Positions 38,911-46,759 of a DNA stretch of 52,896 nt are shown one piece after another. The position numbers and the translations under genes were made by a program. Source of the DNA: JARRLC01 sp050290865. GTDB lineage: Bacteria > Pseudomonadota > Alphaproteobacteria > Rhizobiales > Rhodomicrobiaceae. The notes under the pieces were generated by a model. That model was given only the letters and a program-made list of their open reading frames with translations, had not been told where the DNA came from and did no database searches. Every line of letters begins with the position of its first letter. The stretch's first letter is position 1. The DNA lies in contig JBNKIW010000023.1 of NCBI GenBank assembly GCA_050290865.1, positions 1 through 52,896 of the forward strand, read 5' to 3'.

Positions 38911-39897
38911 TCACGCCACCAGCGCCACCGGCGAGAAGCCGTGCGCCCGCAACAGATCGGGCGGCGCCTGGCAGCCGGGCTCGCCGGGCGCTGCCCCCCA
39001 TTTGTCGCGCGGCCAGTTCACGCGCCCGCGGTCGTCCCAGGCTTTCAGTCGAAATTCCCAGGTCTTGCGTTCCCGCTGCTCGGGCGTCAGCGCGGCCTGC
39101 GGCTCGACCGTGGCACGGCGCTTGCGGCGGAATTCCCGGCGGCACCAGTTGCGCCAGGTCGCCAGCCAGTCGAGCTTCCTGGCATCCGCGCCCGGCTTGC
39201 CGCACCAATAGTCGCGGAACGAGGCGGCAGCATCGGCGATCTCGGCAGCGGTGACGGCAAATTCGCCGTGCGTCCAGTCGGACCAGGCGGTCGGCAACTG
39301 CCAGTCCTCGGGCAGCCGGGTGGCCTTGCGCTCAGGGCAAGAGCCTGGCTGCGGTGGAGCCTTGATCTTGCCCTTGGGCTCGACAGGCGCGTCAGCGCCA
39401 GCATTTTTGCACTCCGAACGAAGTGAGGAGTGTTTTTTTATCGTTGTACCTATGGGTCGTTGTGTTGTGACGTCCAGAGCGTCACAAGGGGTTGTGATCT
39501 CCTGACCGTCACAAGGTGGCCGACCTTGTGATCCCGGCGTCACAACCCCTTGTGATCCTGACGTCACAAGGTCGGCGCCGGTTTCCTCGTCAGGCATCGG
39601 CTCGATCTCTTCCGGATCGGGCATGCCGCGATCCATCACGACGCGATAGGTGCAGATGTTCTGCCCCTTGGCGCGCAAATCATGTTTTTCCAGGAAACCC
39701 GCCTTGCAGAGCTGGCGGATGGCGCGGTTTACGGTCTCGCGCGAGACGCCGAGCCGCTCGCCGAGCTTGCGCTGGTTCACCCGGCACCAGCCCATATTGT
39801 TGGTGTGCGTGCCGATGATCAGCAGCACCTTGAGCGGCATGACCGGGAGCACGTCAACGGCATCGGCCTGGATAACGGTATAGCGTGGTCTGCCCAT
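38911..39897 (-). CDS. Replication initiator-like protein with winged-helix N-terminus
   Basis: A 328-residue protein from ATG 39897 (MGRPRYTVIQADAVD). Residues 15-80 form a winged helix (NQRKLGERLGVSRETVNRAI, RQLCKAGFLEKHDL), then a repetitive linker (VTSGSQGVVTPGSQG) and a C-terminal domain with FRDYWCGKPGADARKLDW and TWRNWCRREFRRKRR, typical of phage replication proteins. The linker is encoded by repeated TCACAA motifs that probably form the origin. The gene follows dnaB, a lambda O/P-like arrangement. The start makes a near overlap with the dnaB stop. Confidence 0.78.
   Translation of the reverse strand: MGRPRYTVIQADAVDVLPVMPLKVLLIIGTHTNNMGWCRVNQRKLGERLGVSRETVNRAIRQLCKAGFLEKHDLRAKGQNICTYRVVMDRGMPDPEEIEPMPDEETGADLVTSGSQGVVTPGSQGRPPCDGQEITTPCDALDVTTQRPIGTTIKKHSSLRSECKNAGADAPVEPKGKIKAPPQPGSCPERKATRLPEDWQLPTAWSDWTHGEFAVTAAEIADAAASFRDYWCGKPGADARKLDWLATWRNWCRREFRRKRRATVEPQAALTPEQRERKTWEFRLKAWDDRGRVNWPRDKWGAAPGEPGCQAPPDLLRAHGFSPVALVA
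39410..39439 (+). terminator. Hairpin plus T7 run antisense to the initiator gene
   Basis: CACTCC (39410-39415) and GGAGTG (39427-39432) form a stem with an 11-base loop and are followed by seven T (39433-39439). It is shaped like a plus-strand intrinsic terminator, antisense to the initiator gene. It lies 26 bp from the iteron-like repeats. The T-run may instead belong to an AT-rich unwinding element. Confidence 0.4.
39465..39569. other. Candidate phage replication origin: TTGTGA/TCACAA iterons
   Basis: Eight copies of TTGTGA or its complement TCACAA occur within 105 bp (39465, 39482, 39492, 39509, 39526, 39540, 39550, 39564). Several form inverted pairs, such as TCACAAGGT with ACCTTGTGA. 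They lie within the coding sequence of the initiator-like gene, as lambda origin iterons lie in gene O. An AT-rich tract is adjacent (39433-39455). Confidence 0.65.
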
Positions 39898-39898
39898 C

Positions 39899-41401
39899 TC
39901 ATGCCCCCCGCTCTGCAAGATTGTCGAAGCGCGTGAACGCCTCGGAAAACGCCATGCGCACGGTGCCGACCGGCCCATGGCGGTGCTTGCCGACGATGAT
40001 CTCTGCCAGCCCCGCGGCGGCTTCCAACTGGCCCTGCCAGGCCAGACGCTCCTCCGCCTTGGTCGCCGGCGGCTCGGCGCGCTTGAGGTAATATTCCTCG
40101 CGGAACACGAACATCACGACGTCGGCGTCCTGTTCGATCGAGCCGGACTCGCGCAGGTCGGACAATTGCGGACGCTTGTCCTCACGGTTCTCGACCTGGC
40201 GCGAGAGCTGCGACAGCGCGATCACCGGCACGTTCAGCTCTTTCGCCAGCGCCTTGAGCGCGTTGCTGATCGCGGTCACTTCCTGCACCTTGCTGTCGCG
40301 GAAGCGGCCGCCCGCCGCCATGAGCTGCAAGTAATCGACAATGATCAGCCGGGTGTCCTTCAGGCGCTTGCGCCGCCTGGCCCGGGTCATGAGCTGGGGC
40401 ACGGTGAGCGCGCCGGTGGTGTCGATGTGGATCGGCAGGCTTGCGAGGCGGGCGCGGGCATCGTCCACGCAGCGTCGAAACTCGTCTTCGTTGATATCGC
40501 CGCGCCGCAGCCGCTCGGACGGGATATCGACCACCTGGGCGAGCTGGCGCATGACGAGCTGTTCCGCCGACATTTCCAGCGAGTAGAACGACACCTCGCC
40601 GCGGGGCTGCGGTTCGCCGCCGTCCGCGAACAGATTGCGCTGGCGGCCATGTTGATCGGCGAGCCACTGCGCGACGTTGAAGGCGATGTTGGTGGCAAGC
40701 GCCGTCTTGCCCTGCGAGGGGCGCCCGGCGAGGATGAGGAGATCGGACGGCGCCAGGCCGCCCAGATGTTTGTCGAGATCGGTGAACCCCGTGGGCAGGC
40801 CGGCCATGCCGTCGTCGCGGCTATAGGCCGCCGCGATCATGTCCAGCGCGTGCTCAAGCGCGGTTCCCACCTCGCACTCGTAAGCCTCGCCCCCGCGCTC
40901 GCCCAACTGGAACAGCCGTTTCTCGGCGTCCTCGACCTGGTCCGCCGGCGACAGGTCGGCCGGGCTGTCATAGGCCGCATTCACCATGTCCTCGCCGATG
41001 ATGATCAGATCGCGGCGCAGCGCCAGGTCGCGGATGGTGCGGGCGTAGTCGCGGGCGTTGATGACGCTGGTGGCGTGCGCGGCGAGGCGGCCGAGATATT
41101 GCGGCACGGTGATGGTGCCGGCGACCACCTCGCCCTCGAAGTAGCTCTTGAGCGTGACCGGCGTCGCCTTGCCCCCCTTGGCGATGAGCTGCGCCGCGGT
41201 CTCGAAGATGCGCGCATGAATGGGCTCGAAGAAATGCTCCGGCTCAAGATGATCGGACACGCGCTCGAAAGCATCGTTGTTGATGAGGATGGCGCCGAGA
41301 AGCGCCTGTTCGGCCTCGATATTGTGTGGGGCCTGGCGGAACGGCAGGCCATCATTTCCCCCGCCAGCCTGGAACTGCACCACCTTGGACACGTTGCTCA
41401 A
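39899..41401 (-). CDS. dnaB: Replicative DNA helicase DnaB-like
   Basis: A 500-residue hexameric helicase starting MSNVSKVVQFQAGGGN. N-terminal domain with PHNIEAEQALLGAIL; RecA-like domain with LPTGFTDLDKHLGGL, Walker A GRPSQGKT (226-233), VSFYSLEMSAEQLVMR, Walker B LIIVDYLQLM and ALSQLSRQVENREDKRP. The C-terminal KHRHGPVGTV is also typical. It unwinds DNA at the fork and here is likely loaded by the initiator-like protein encoded next. Length is close to host DnaB, but the gene is in the phage early operon. Confidence 0.95.
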   Translation of the reverse strand: MSNVSKVVQFQAGGGNDGLPFRQAPHNIEAEQALLGAILINNDAFERVSDHLEPEHFFEPIHARIFETAAQLIAKGGKATPVTLKSYFEGEVVAGTITVPQYLGRLAAHATSVINARDYARTIRDLALRRDLIIIGEDMVNAAYDSPADLSPADQVEDAEKRLFQLGERGGEAYECEVGTALEHALDMIAAAYSRDDGMAGLPTGFTDLDKHLGGLAPSDLLILAGRPSQGKTALATNIAFNVAQWLADQHGRQRNLFADGGEPQPRGEVSFYSLEMSAEQLVMRQLAQVVDIPSERLRRGDINEDEFRRCVDDARARLASLPIHIDTTGALTVPQLMTRARRRKRLKDTRLIIVDYLQLMAAGGRFRDSKVQEVTAISNALKALAKELNVPVIALSQLSRQVENREDKRPQLSDLRESGSIEQDADVVMFVFREEYYLKRAEPPATKAEERLAWQGQLEAAAGLAEIIVGKHRHGPVGTVRMAFSEAFTRFDNLAERGA

Positions 41402-41619
41402 TCTCCTTGTTTTCAGCCCGCCGGAACGCTATAAAACAAGGGCGGGGCTGGGTGCGCCTCGTACGGACAAAACGCATCCGTTCACGGCCCACGGGCTGAT
41501 CAAAGATCAACCGCTGAGCCAGGTTGCGTCGTCCGCATTGGATACCCATCACGCCCCATCCGGTTTCGGCGGACTGAGGCGAAAACGTAGTGAAAAACAA
41601 AACCAGAGTTCAGTTTCTT

Positions 41620-41645
41620 CGCCTGTCAGCGGCCACTGGCAGGCG
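41620..41645. other. Hairpin in the gap between dnaB and the HTH-membrane gene
   Basis: A 10-bp inverted repeat with one mismatch: CGCCTGTCAG and CTGGCAGGCG around a six-base loop. It lies ten bases beyond the end of the minus-strand gene at 41655, in a 253-bp gap (41402-41654). No immediate T-run is present, so termination would need Rho, or it stabilises an mRNA end. No gene was seen in the gap. Confidence 0.45.
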
Positions 41646-41654
41646 AAAGTGTTT

Positions 41655-42950
41655 TCAGACGAAGACGGCCCTCCTCCAGATTTCGATGCCGGCGGACATG
41701 CCGAGGGCGCTCGGCAGTTCAAAGACGAGCAGCAGCAGGAGGAAGCGCAGCAACTGCACGTCCCCCTCGCCGAAGGTTGCCTGGCCCAGGCTCACCCAAT
41801 GCACGGCGCGCGAAATGGCCTGCGCCTGCGGGTCGGCGGCCGCGACGGTCGGCAGCTTCGCGAGCAGCCCTTCCTTCTCCCGCAGCTCCTTCTCGGCCCC
41901 CTCGCGCCGCAGAGCCTCATCCAGCTCGGCGCGTAAGCTGAGCACCTCGCGGCAGGCCTCGCGTGACGGCTCGATGGTCACATCCGTGCAGCCGCTCGTC
42001 GCCCGCCAGGTGTAAGCGGGCACCTGCGGTTGCGCGCTCTGCAGGGCAACCCTGACCGCGGCCGCGGAACGCCGCTGTGGCGTCTCGATCGTGGTGTTCC
42101 AGCCAAGATGAGTCCGCAAGCGGGCAATATCAGCCGTCAGCCGCTCGCGCTCATCGGCCACGCTGCCGCGCCGGGCGGTGCTGTCGGCAATGTTCTTCGA
42201 CGTGAAACCGGCCGCGGCCATCACCGCGTAGATCAGCGTCAACGACCAGACCACGGCCAGCGCCGCCGCCATCCCGCGACGCCCGGCGCCCCAGAGGATC
42301 GACGCGCCGACGAGCGAGACCATCTTGAAAATGTCGGCGAACAGGCTGCCCTCGCGCCAGAGAGCCGCCGCCTGTTGCGAGGATGCGAGCGAGGCGCCGA
42401 AATCCTGGTTGATGCGCATCGACACCCAGCCCATCCCGGCGCCGATCACGATGAGTGCCGCGCCGATCAGGAAGGCCATCCCCCTGGAGATGATCTGCCG
42501 CGGTGGACTGCCCTTCGCGGGTGGACCACCGGTGGACCGCTCGTCGGCCTTTGGCGGACCACTCGTGGGCCACCATGGACCGGTGGTTCGGACCGGCGGC
42601 GACACATTTTCGAACCACCGGTAGATGTCCGGTTTCTTGTCCGGCGGGGCGGCGGGGAGGTTCCCAGAGCCCCGGTCAGCAAGGCCCGGAGCCTCTTCTT
42701 GCTCACTTCCGCGATAGACGATGCGGGTGAAGCGGCGATCCGCCGACAACTGACGTTCGATCCACCCCTGGGTGGACCACTGGACCAGCAGGCGCTTCAC
42801 CTTGGACCGGCTCCAGGACCAAGCGTGAGCCAGCTCCGTGCTCGTCGTGTTGATCTGGCCCTTCGCTTCCAGCCAGGCGAGCGCCTGCGCCTCGGAGAGG
42901 CTGCCGCCTGTCTTCTGGCGTTTGGCCAGCGCCACCGCACTGCCGCCCAT
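41655..42950 (-). CDS. Winged-helix plus multi-pass membrane protein of unknown function
   Basis: A 431-residue protein starting MGGSAVALAKRQKTGG. Residues about 18-75 look like a winged helix (SEAQALAWLEAKGQINTT, WSRSKVKRLLVQWSTQG). A proline-rich linker (PWWPTSGPPKADERSTGG) joins it to membrane helices at about 157-178 (GMAFLIGAALIVIGAGMGW), 210-250 (two) and near the C-terminus (LLRFLLLLLVFELPSALGM). A periplasmic or cytoplasmic coiled region lies between. DNA-binding domain plus membrane anchoring suggests a membrane-tethered regulator or a replication-membrane attachment protein. No family is recognised. Confidence 0.7.
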   Translation of the reverse strand: MGGSAVALAKRQKTGGSLSEAQALAWLEAKGQINTTSTELAHAWSWSRSKVKRLLVQWSTQGWIERQLSADRRFTRIVYRGSEQEEAPGLADRGSGNLPAAPPDKKPDIYRWFENVSPPVRTTGPWWPTSGPPKADERSTGGPPAKGSPPRQIISRGMAFLIGAALIVIGAGMGWVSMRINQDFGASLASSQQAAALWREGSLFADIFKMVSLVGASILWGAGRRGMAAALAVVWSLTLIYAVMAAAGFTSKNIADSTARRGSVADERERLTADIARLRTHLGWNTTIETPQRRSAAAVRVALQSAQPQVPAYTWRATSGCTDVTIEPSREACREVLSLRAELDEALRREGAEKELREKEGLLAKLPTVAAADPQAQAISRAVHWVSLGQATFGEGDVQLLRFLLLLLVFELPSALGMSAGIEIWRRAVFV

Positions 42951-42998
42951 GGCTTACCCCCTTCATTCAGAACCGGGCCACAGCCAGCCCGCGCGACG

Positions 42999-43799
42999 TC
43001 ACGGACAGCCGTAAAACGGCGCGATCCCCGTGCCGTCCGCCACTTGCGCCACCACGCGGTGGAACTCTTCCTGGATGATCAGCTTGCGGCGGTGCATCTT
43101 GACGATGAAGCTGAGTTTGCCGCCGTTGATCCGCGTGCGCAGAAACGCCCAGACCTCGACCAGGTCGCCGCCCTGGAACACCGGCAGGCCGAGCCTGATC
43201 TTCTGCGGCACCTCGATGTTGCCGCGCCCCTTGCCGTCCTGCTTCTCCGACCATCGGAGCTGCGTCGTGCCGTTGGCGATGTTCACCTCGGACTCGAAAT
43301 CGACGGTGGCCTTGATGCTCAGCGATTTCGCGATTTCCAGCACGGTGGCGCTCGCCGGCTCATAAATGTCGAGCGCGTTCTCCTCGATGAATTCGGCGAA
43401 CAGCGCCTGGGGTACTTCCTTGCCGTCGATCTCCGCCCAGGCCAGCCACTGTTCCGAATGCGGCAGAACGCATTTGGCGATGTGCCCGCAATGGGCCGGA
43501 GCATCGGGCCTGTGGTAGTCGAGGATCGCGGTGATCCGCGTGCGGTCCTGTTCGGCGAAAATCTGCGCGGCGTTCTCGCCATATTCCTTCACATAGGCGA
43601 TGAAGGACTGCGCGTCGTGAAAGTCCGGTTCGGCCTTGATGCGGCTCAAGGGCCTGTCGAGCGGCTGCAGATGCGCGACGTTATAACCGCTCGGCACGAT
43701 CACCGCCTTGCCACCGCTCGGATGCTCGAACGGCTCGGCCATCGCCTTGCCGGTCCCGATCAGCGCCTTCACCACTTCGGCATTTTCAATCTGGTTCAT
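42999..43799 (-). CDS. DUF2303 family protein (YfdQ-like)
   Basis: A 266-residue protein starting MNQIENAEVVKALIGTGK. DUF2303 segments include VIVPSGYNVAHLQPLDR, FIAYVKEYGENAAQIFA, ITAILDYHRPDAPAHCGH and SEQWLAWAEIDGK. The family is widespread in prophages within early operons next to recombination or replication genes, and its molecular role is not established. It is separated by only 12 bp from the upstream small gene. Confidence 0.85.
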   Translation of the reverse strand: MNQIENAEVVKALIGTGKAMAEPFEHPSGGKAVIVPSGYNVAHLQPLDRPLSRIKAEPDFHDAQSFIAYVKEYGENAAQIFAEQDRTRITAILDYHRPDAPAHCGHIAKCVLPHSEQWLAWAEIDGKEVPQALFAEFIEENALDIYEPASATVLEIAKSLSIKATVDFESEVNIANGTTQLRWSEKQDGKGRGNIEVPQKIRLGLPVFQGGDLVEVWAFLRTRINGGKLSFIVKMHRRKLIIQEEFHRVVAQVADGTGIAPFYGCP

Positions 43800-43811
43800 G
43801 TGTCTGCCCCC

Positions 43812-44138
43812 TTAAGAGTTGATGGCCGCGCCGGCGACCGCGCGAAGCGGCAGTTCCGCCTGGCGCGGATCGCGCCGGGACAGGTTGCCGGCCTGGTCGG
43901 CGTAGAAAATCGCCTGGCCGACGCCGCGCTTCGGCACCTTGGCGGTGACCTCGGCGTTCATCGTGAATGCGGCGTCCCCGGACGGCTCGATGCTGAGTTT
44001 CAGCGTCACCGTGCCCTTGAGGTTCGTCTCGGCGACGGCGCGCGTGACTTCCGCAAGCTCCGCGCTCAGCCGTTCGAGCAGCCGCCCGTTGCCATATTCG
44101 GCGACGACTTCGTTGAATGGCCTGTTCTGATCGTCCAT
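43812..44138 (-). CDS. Small early-region phage protein
   Basis: A 108-residue protein from ATG 44138 (MDDQNRPFNEVVAEYG). A helix (NGRLLERLSAELAEVTRAVA) is followed by three beta-type segments (GTVTLKLSIEPSG, AAFTMNAEVTAKVP). It lies immediately upstream of the DUF2303 gene, where a similar small protein is common in alphaproteobacterial phages. The function is unknown. A longer frame to 44306 is Arg/Ser-rich and unlikely to be used. Confidence 0.7.
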   Translation of the reverse strand: MDDQNRPFNEVVAEYGNGRLLERLSAELAEVTRAVAETNLKGTVTLKLSIEPSGDAAFTMNAEVTAKVPKRGVGQAIFYADQAGNLSRRDPRQAELPLRAVAGAAINS

Positions 44139-44220
44139 GTGCCCCGTTTCCTTCGTTGCAGCACTTGATTGACGCTGCACGCCAGAGGAGGCCGCGCGAG
44201 CGCCGTTTCTCCGCCTGCGG

Positions 44221-44781
44221 TCAGAACCGCTTGGAGAAAAGCACGAGCGCGCTGGTCGCGCCGTTGTCCATGTCGGCATCCGATCGCCAGGAATGGCGGC
44301 CCTCAAGACCGGCGGCGAAGCCGTTGCCGAGGTTCACCTCGATGCCACCGCCGGCGAAAAGGCCGTCCGGGTTGTAATCGACGCTGCCGGTCTTGGAAAA
44401 ATCCTGCCATTCCCACCCGGCATTGGCGTAGATCAGCGCACCGCCCATCACGGCACCGAGGCGCCCGCCGATGGCGTAAGACAGATCCACGTCGCCGAAG
44501 CTTGTCGCCACCTTGGCATTCGTCCACGCAACATCCGCGAACGGCCCGGCGACGACATTCCCCCACCGGAAATCGTAACCGGCACGTCCCGCGAGCCGCA
44601 GGCCCTCGGCAGCAATGCTGACGGCCCCGGTATCGACGGTGTCCACGGAATATCCGGCACCGGCGGCGATGTACGGCCCCGTCCAACTCGCGGCGCCGGT
44701 CCTCGGCGCACGGCTCAAATCGGCGGCGAGCGCCGGACTGGCGAGAAGCGCAGCCAGGCTGCAGGCCAAAATCGTCTTCAT
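44221..44781 (-). CDS. Outer-membrane beta-barrel protein (Omp25-like)
   Basis: A 186-residue protein from ATG 44781 with GAGAGG nine bases upstream. The N-terminus MKTILACSLAALLASPALAA is a clear signal peptide ending AxA. The mature part has alternating short strands (WTGPYIAAGAGYSVD, LAGRAGYDFRWGNVVAGPFA, GLFAGGGIEVNLGNGFA) and ends in SKRF, the terminal aromatic signature of barrels. This fits the Omp25/RopB type of Hyphomicrobiales outer-membrane proteins. In an early phage operon it is probable cargo that alters the lysogen surface, for example to block receptor use. Confidence 0.8.
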   Translation of the reverse strand: MKTILACSLAALLASPALAADLSRAPRTGAASWTGPYIAAGAGYSVDTVDTGAVSIAAEGLRLAGRAGYDFRWGNVVAGPFADVAWTNAKVATSFGDVDLSYAIGGRLGAVMGGALIYANAGWEWQDFSKTGSVDYNPDGLFAGGGIEVNLGNGFAAGLEGRHSWRSDADMDNGATSALVLFSKRF

Positions 44782-44845
44782 GGTGTAAACCTCTCTCATG
44801 GTTGCTCCAGACGCACACAGCCGCCGCCCCCGGCGGCAAGTCCGG

Positions 44846-45043
44846 TCAGGCCGCCAGGCGCTCCGGCGTCCAAGAAATCTCGTGCAGGAAGCGGCGCGCG
44901 TGCATCCCCGTGAGCCGTGCGGCCTCATCGGCATCGCCGGACATCACGGCCGCGCGCCAGCGGCGATAGAGTTCGGAATATTTGTACGGGCGCTTGCCAT
45001 AACGCCGGTAAGGGGATTTGCCCTTGGGGTTGGCTGTGGTCAT
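44846..45043 (-). CDS. Small basic early protein
   Basis: A 65-residue protein starting MTTANPKGKSPYRRYG. The N-terminus is strongly basic (YRRYGKRPYKYSELYRRWR), followed by a short helix (DADEAARLTGMHARRFL). It lies 12 bp downstream of ssb and is probably co-transcribed. DNA binding is possible from charge, but no family is recognised. Confidence 0.6.
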   Translation of the reverse strand: MTTANPKGKSPYRRYGKRPYKYSELYRRWRAAVMSGDADEAARLTGMHARRFLHEISWTPERLAA

Positions 45044-45055
45044 GGCCGGTCTCCG

Positions 45056-45499
45056 TTAGAAGGGGATTTCGTCGCCATCGGCATCGAGCGGCCTGTTCGC
45101 GCCGTACCGGTCGCCGTGGCCGTAATCGTCTGGGCTGTCCGGCCCCTTGCCGTTTGCCTTGCGGTCGAGCAACTGGATGCGGGCGTCGAAGCCCTGCAGG
45201 ACGATTTCCGTCGAATAGCGGTCCTTGCCTTCCTGATCCGCCCATTTGCGCGTGGCGATCTTGCCCTCGATGAAGATGCGGCTGCCCTTGCGCAGATAGT
45301 TCTCGCAAATCTTGATCAGGCCCTCGGACCACACCACGATGCGATGCCATTCGGTCCGCTCACGCCGCTCGCCGCTGTCGCGGTCCCTCCAGTTTTCCGA
45401 GGTCGCGAGCGAGAACGAGCACACCGGCCTGCCGGATGAGGTGTGCCGGGTTTCCGGATCGCCACCGAGATGGCCGATGAGCTGAGCACGATTGAGCAT
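45056..45499 (-). CDS. ssb: Single-stranded DNA-binding protein
   Basis: A 147-residue SSB starting MLNRAQLIGHLGGDPETRH. The OB-fold covers residues 1-105, with VCSFSLATSENWRDRDSGE, TEWHRIVVWSEGLIKICENY and GSRIFIEGKIATRKW. A disordered Gly/Asp-rich linker leads to the acidic tip DGDEIPF, which recruits partner proteins. Phage-encoded SSB protects ssDNA in phage replication and recombination. It is in the same operon as dnaB and the initiator gene. Confidence 0.95.
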   Translation of the reverse strand: MLNRAQLIGHLGGDPETRHTSSGRPVCSFSLATSENWRDRDSGERRERTEWHRIVVWSEGLIKICENYLRKGSRIFIEGKIATRKWADQEGKDRYSTEIVLQGFDARIQLLDRKANGKGPDSPDDYGHGDRYGANRPLDADGDEIPF

Positions 45500-45818
45500 G
45501 GCCGGGTCCCGCCTCGCTGGTTGCCGCTTCTCTGAAACCGGCGCGCGAGGTCAAAGACCCGGCGCGCAACAACGCTTCACTCACGCGACGCAACGAACTG
45601 ACGGGGAATGTCCGGCGGCGGAAACGAGCTACGACGCCGCCGGACAAACGTCCCTTGGGCAAGGGCACAATTGAGGTTGCCGTCTCTCCGGGCCGTCACG
45701 CTGTTGGCCGCGTTTGCCGCCATCATCCGCCCGATGGTCTGGGCCTACTCGCGGGGCTCCTGCCGGGATCATTCCTCACCCGGCACTCGACGCCCCGCTT
45801 TCGCGTGGGATTTCACAC
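45500..45818. other. Gap between the Cro-like unit and ssb, with an 11-bp inverted repeat
   Basis: About 320 bp without a convincing gene; a 102-residue frame overlapping ssb looks spurious. The main feature is a perfect inverted repeat, GTCCGGCGGCG (45610-45620) and CGCCGCCGGAC (45635-45645), with a 14-base loop. It could be a terminator controlling passage from the Cro-like genes into the replication operon, as tR1 does in lambda, although no T-run follows. Confidence 0.5.
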
Positions 45819-46013
45819 TCAGGCTGCTGCCTTTCCGGTCACGTCCGCATCGTCCAGAACGGCGTCGATCAAATTGTCATGGAGAACCGTCTCGACGATA
45901 CGCCGAGCGAGTTCATTGGCAGAACAGCGGCGCGCCGCGGCGTGGCCCGCCAGGGCATCGAGCGTAACAGCCGGAAACACCACGGTCCTGCCTTCCTGCT
46001 CCGAGCGTCTCAT
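45819..46013 (-). CDS. Small ribbon-helix-helix-like protein
   Basis: A 64-residue protein from ATG 46013 (MRRSEQEGRTVVFPAVT). A basic N-terminal strand precedes two helices (LDALAGHAAARRCSANEL, ARRIVETVLHDNLIDAVLDD), as in Arc/MetJ-type RHH regulators. A further in-frame start at 46058 exists. It follows the Cro-like gene in the same operon and may help regulate early genes. Assignment is from pattern only. Confidence 0.6.
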   Translation of the reverse strand: MRRSEQEGRTVVFPAVTLDALAGHAAARRCSANELARRIVETVLHDNLIDAVLDDADVTGKAAA

Positions 46014-46059
46014 CGCGCGTCCCTTCGGCGAGCTACTGGCATTCGATGCGTCCATCACC

Positions 46060-46335
46060 TCACTCCGCAGTCATTTGCGCCAGCTTCCCCGCAGCGTCTG
46101 CATTGGCCCGCGCCATGATTTCGCTCGTCATTCCGACAAGTTCCGGCGCGATGGTTAAGCCGCGCTTCAGGCACTGAACGTATATTTGCATGTGCATGCT
46201 GGCCGGGAATGCACCCTTGGCCCTGGCGTTGCAGAATCGGCTGGGAACACCGCCAAAAACACTCGCCATAGCGTTCGGCCCGCCAAAGGCGGCGATCACG
46301 TCGGAGACGGTGGTTAGCCTAACGGTTTCATTCAT
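46060..46335 (-). CDS. Cro-like regulator
   Basis: A 91-residue protein starting MNETVRLTTVSDVIAAFGG. A helix-turn-helix pattern is visible in VSDVIAAFGGPNAMASVFGG followed by VPSRFCNARAKGAFPASMH, similar to YdaS/Cro-type phage regulators. It is transcribed divergently from the CI-like gene, with a palindromic operator between them, which is the usual lysis-lysogeny switch layout. An ATG two codons earlier (46341) is also possible. Confidence 0.75.
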   Translation of the reverse strand: MNETVRLTTVSDVIAAFGGPNAMASVFGGVPSRFCNARAKGAFPASMHMQIYVQCLKRGLTIAPELVGMTSEIMARANADAAGKLAQMTAE

Positions 46336-46345
46336 GAGCAACTAA

Positions 46346-46362
46346 TTTCATTGACAATGAAT
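46346..46362. promoter_or_regulatory. Operator O1 between cro-like and cI-like genes
   Basis: A perfect inverted repeat TTCATTG-A-CAATGAA within TTTCATTGACAATGAAT. It lies in the 85-bp gap of the divergent switch genes. On the minus strand, TTGACA lies just upstream and the operator falls in the promoter spacer, so repressor binding would block early transcription. Confidence 0.75.
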
Positions 46363-46420
46363 CGTGTCAAGTGGATTTCAATGAATAGCCTTCACCAACG
46401 ATGTATGTGAGCTTATCGGC

Positions 46421-46759
46421 ATGAGACGAAAGCTCAGCATCACCAGACCGGAGAACGTCGGGAAGCGCCTGATCCTGACGCGGCTTGCCTTGGGTTTTGA
46501 GAACCAGAAGGATTTTTACGCTGCGACCGGCCTGGGGGCTTCAGCTTATAGCATGTGGGAGACTGGGGATAATTTTCCCCGCGTTGAGCACATGATGCGG
46601 CTGTGTCAGGAGTTCAAGTTGACATTGGACTGGCTCTATCGCGGCGACATATCGAGCCTGCCGCACGCCCTCGCGGTGCGCATAAGAAACGAGGCGTCGA
46701 AAAAGCCAGAAAGGTTCGCCGACGCACTCCGTTTCATTGATAATGAAATTACCCCTTGA
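46421..46759 (+). CDS. CI-like repressor (XRE family, short)
   Basis: A 112-residue protein starting MRRKLSITRPENVGKRL. HTH_3/XRE domain at about residues 12-70: LILTRLALGFENQKDFYAA, GLGASAYSMWETGDNFP and HMMRLCQEFKLTLDWLYRG. It lacks a C-terminal LexA-like protease domain, so induction may depend on an antirepressor or other route rather than RecA-stimulated cleavage. Matching operators flank the gene on both sides, and one (46732-46748) overlaps its 3' coding end. It should maintain lysogeny. Confidence 0.85.
   Translation: MRRKLSITRPENVGKRLILTRLALGFENQKDFYAATGLGASAYSMWETGDNFPRVEHMMRLCQEFKLTLDWLYRGDISSLPHALAVRIRNEASKKPERFADALRFIDNEITP

Noticed and set aside
42502..42600. Repeated GTGGACC-like motifs
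   Set aside because: They lie in the low-complexity Pro/Gly linker of a coding sequence and vary in spacing, so codon repetition explains them better than a binding-site array.
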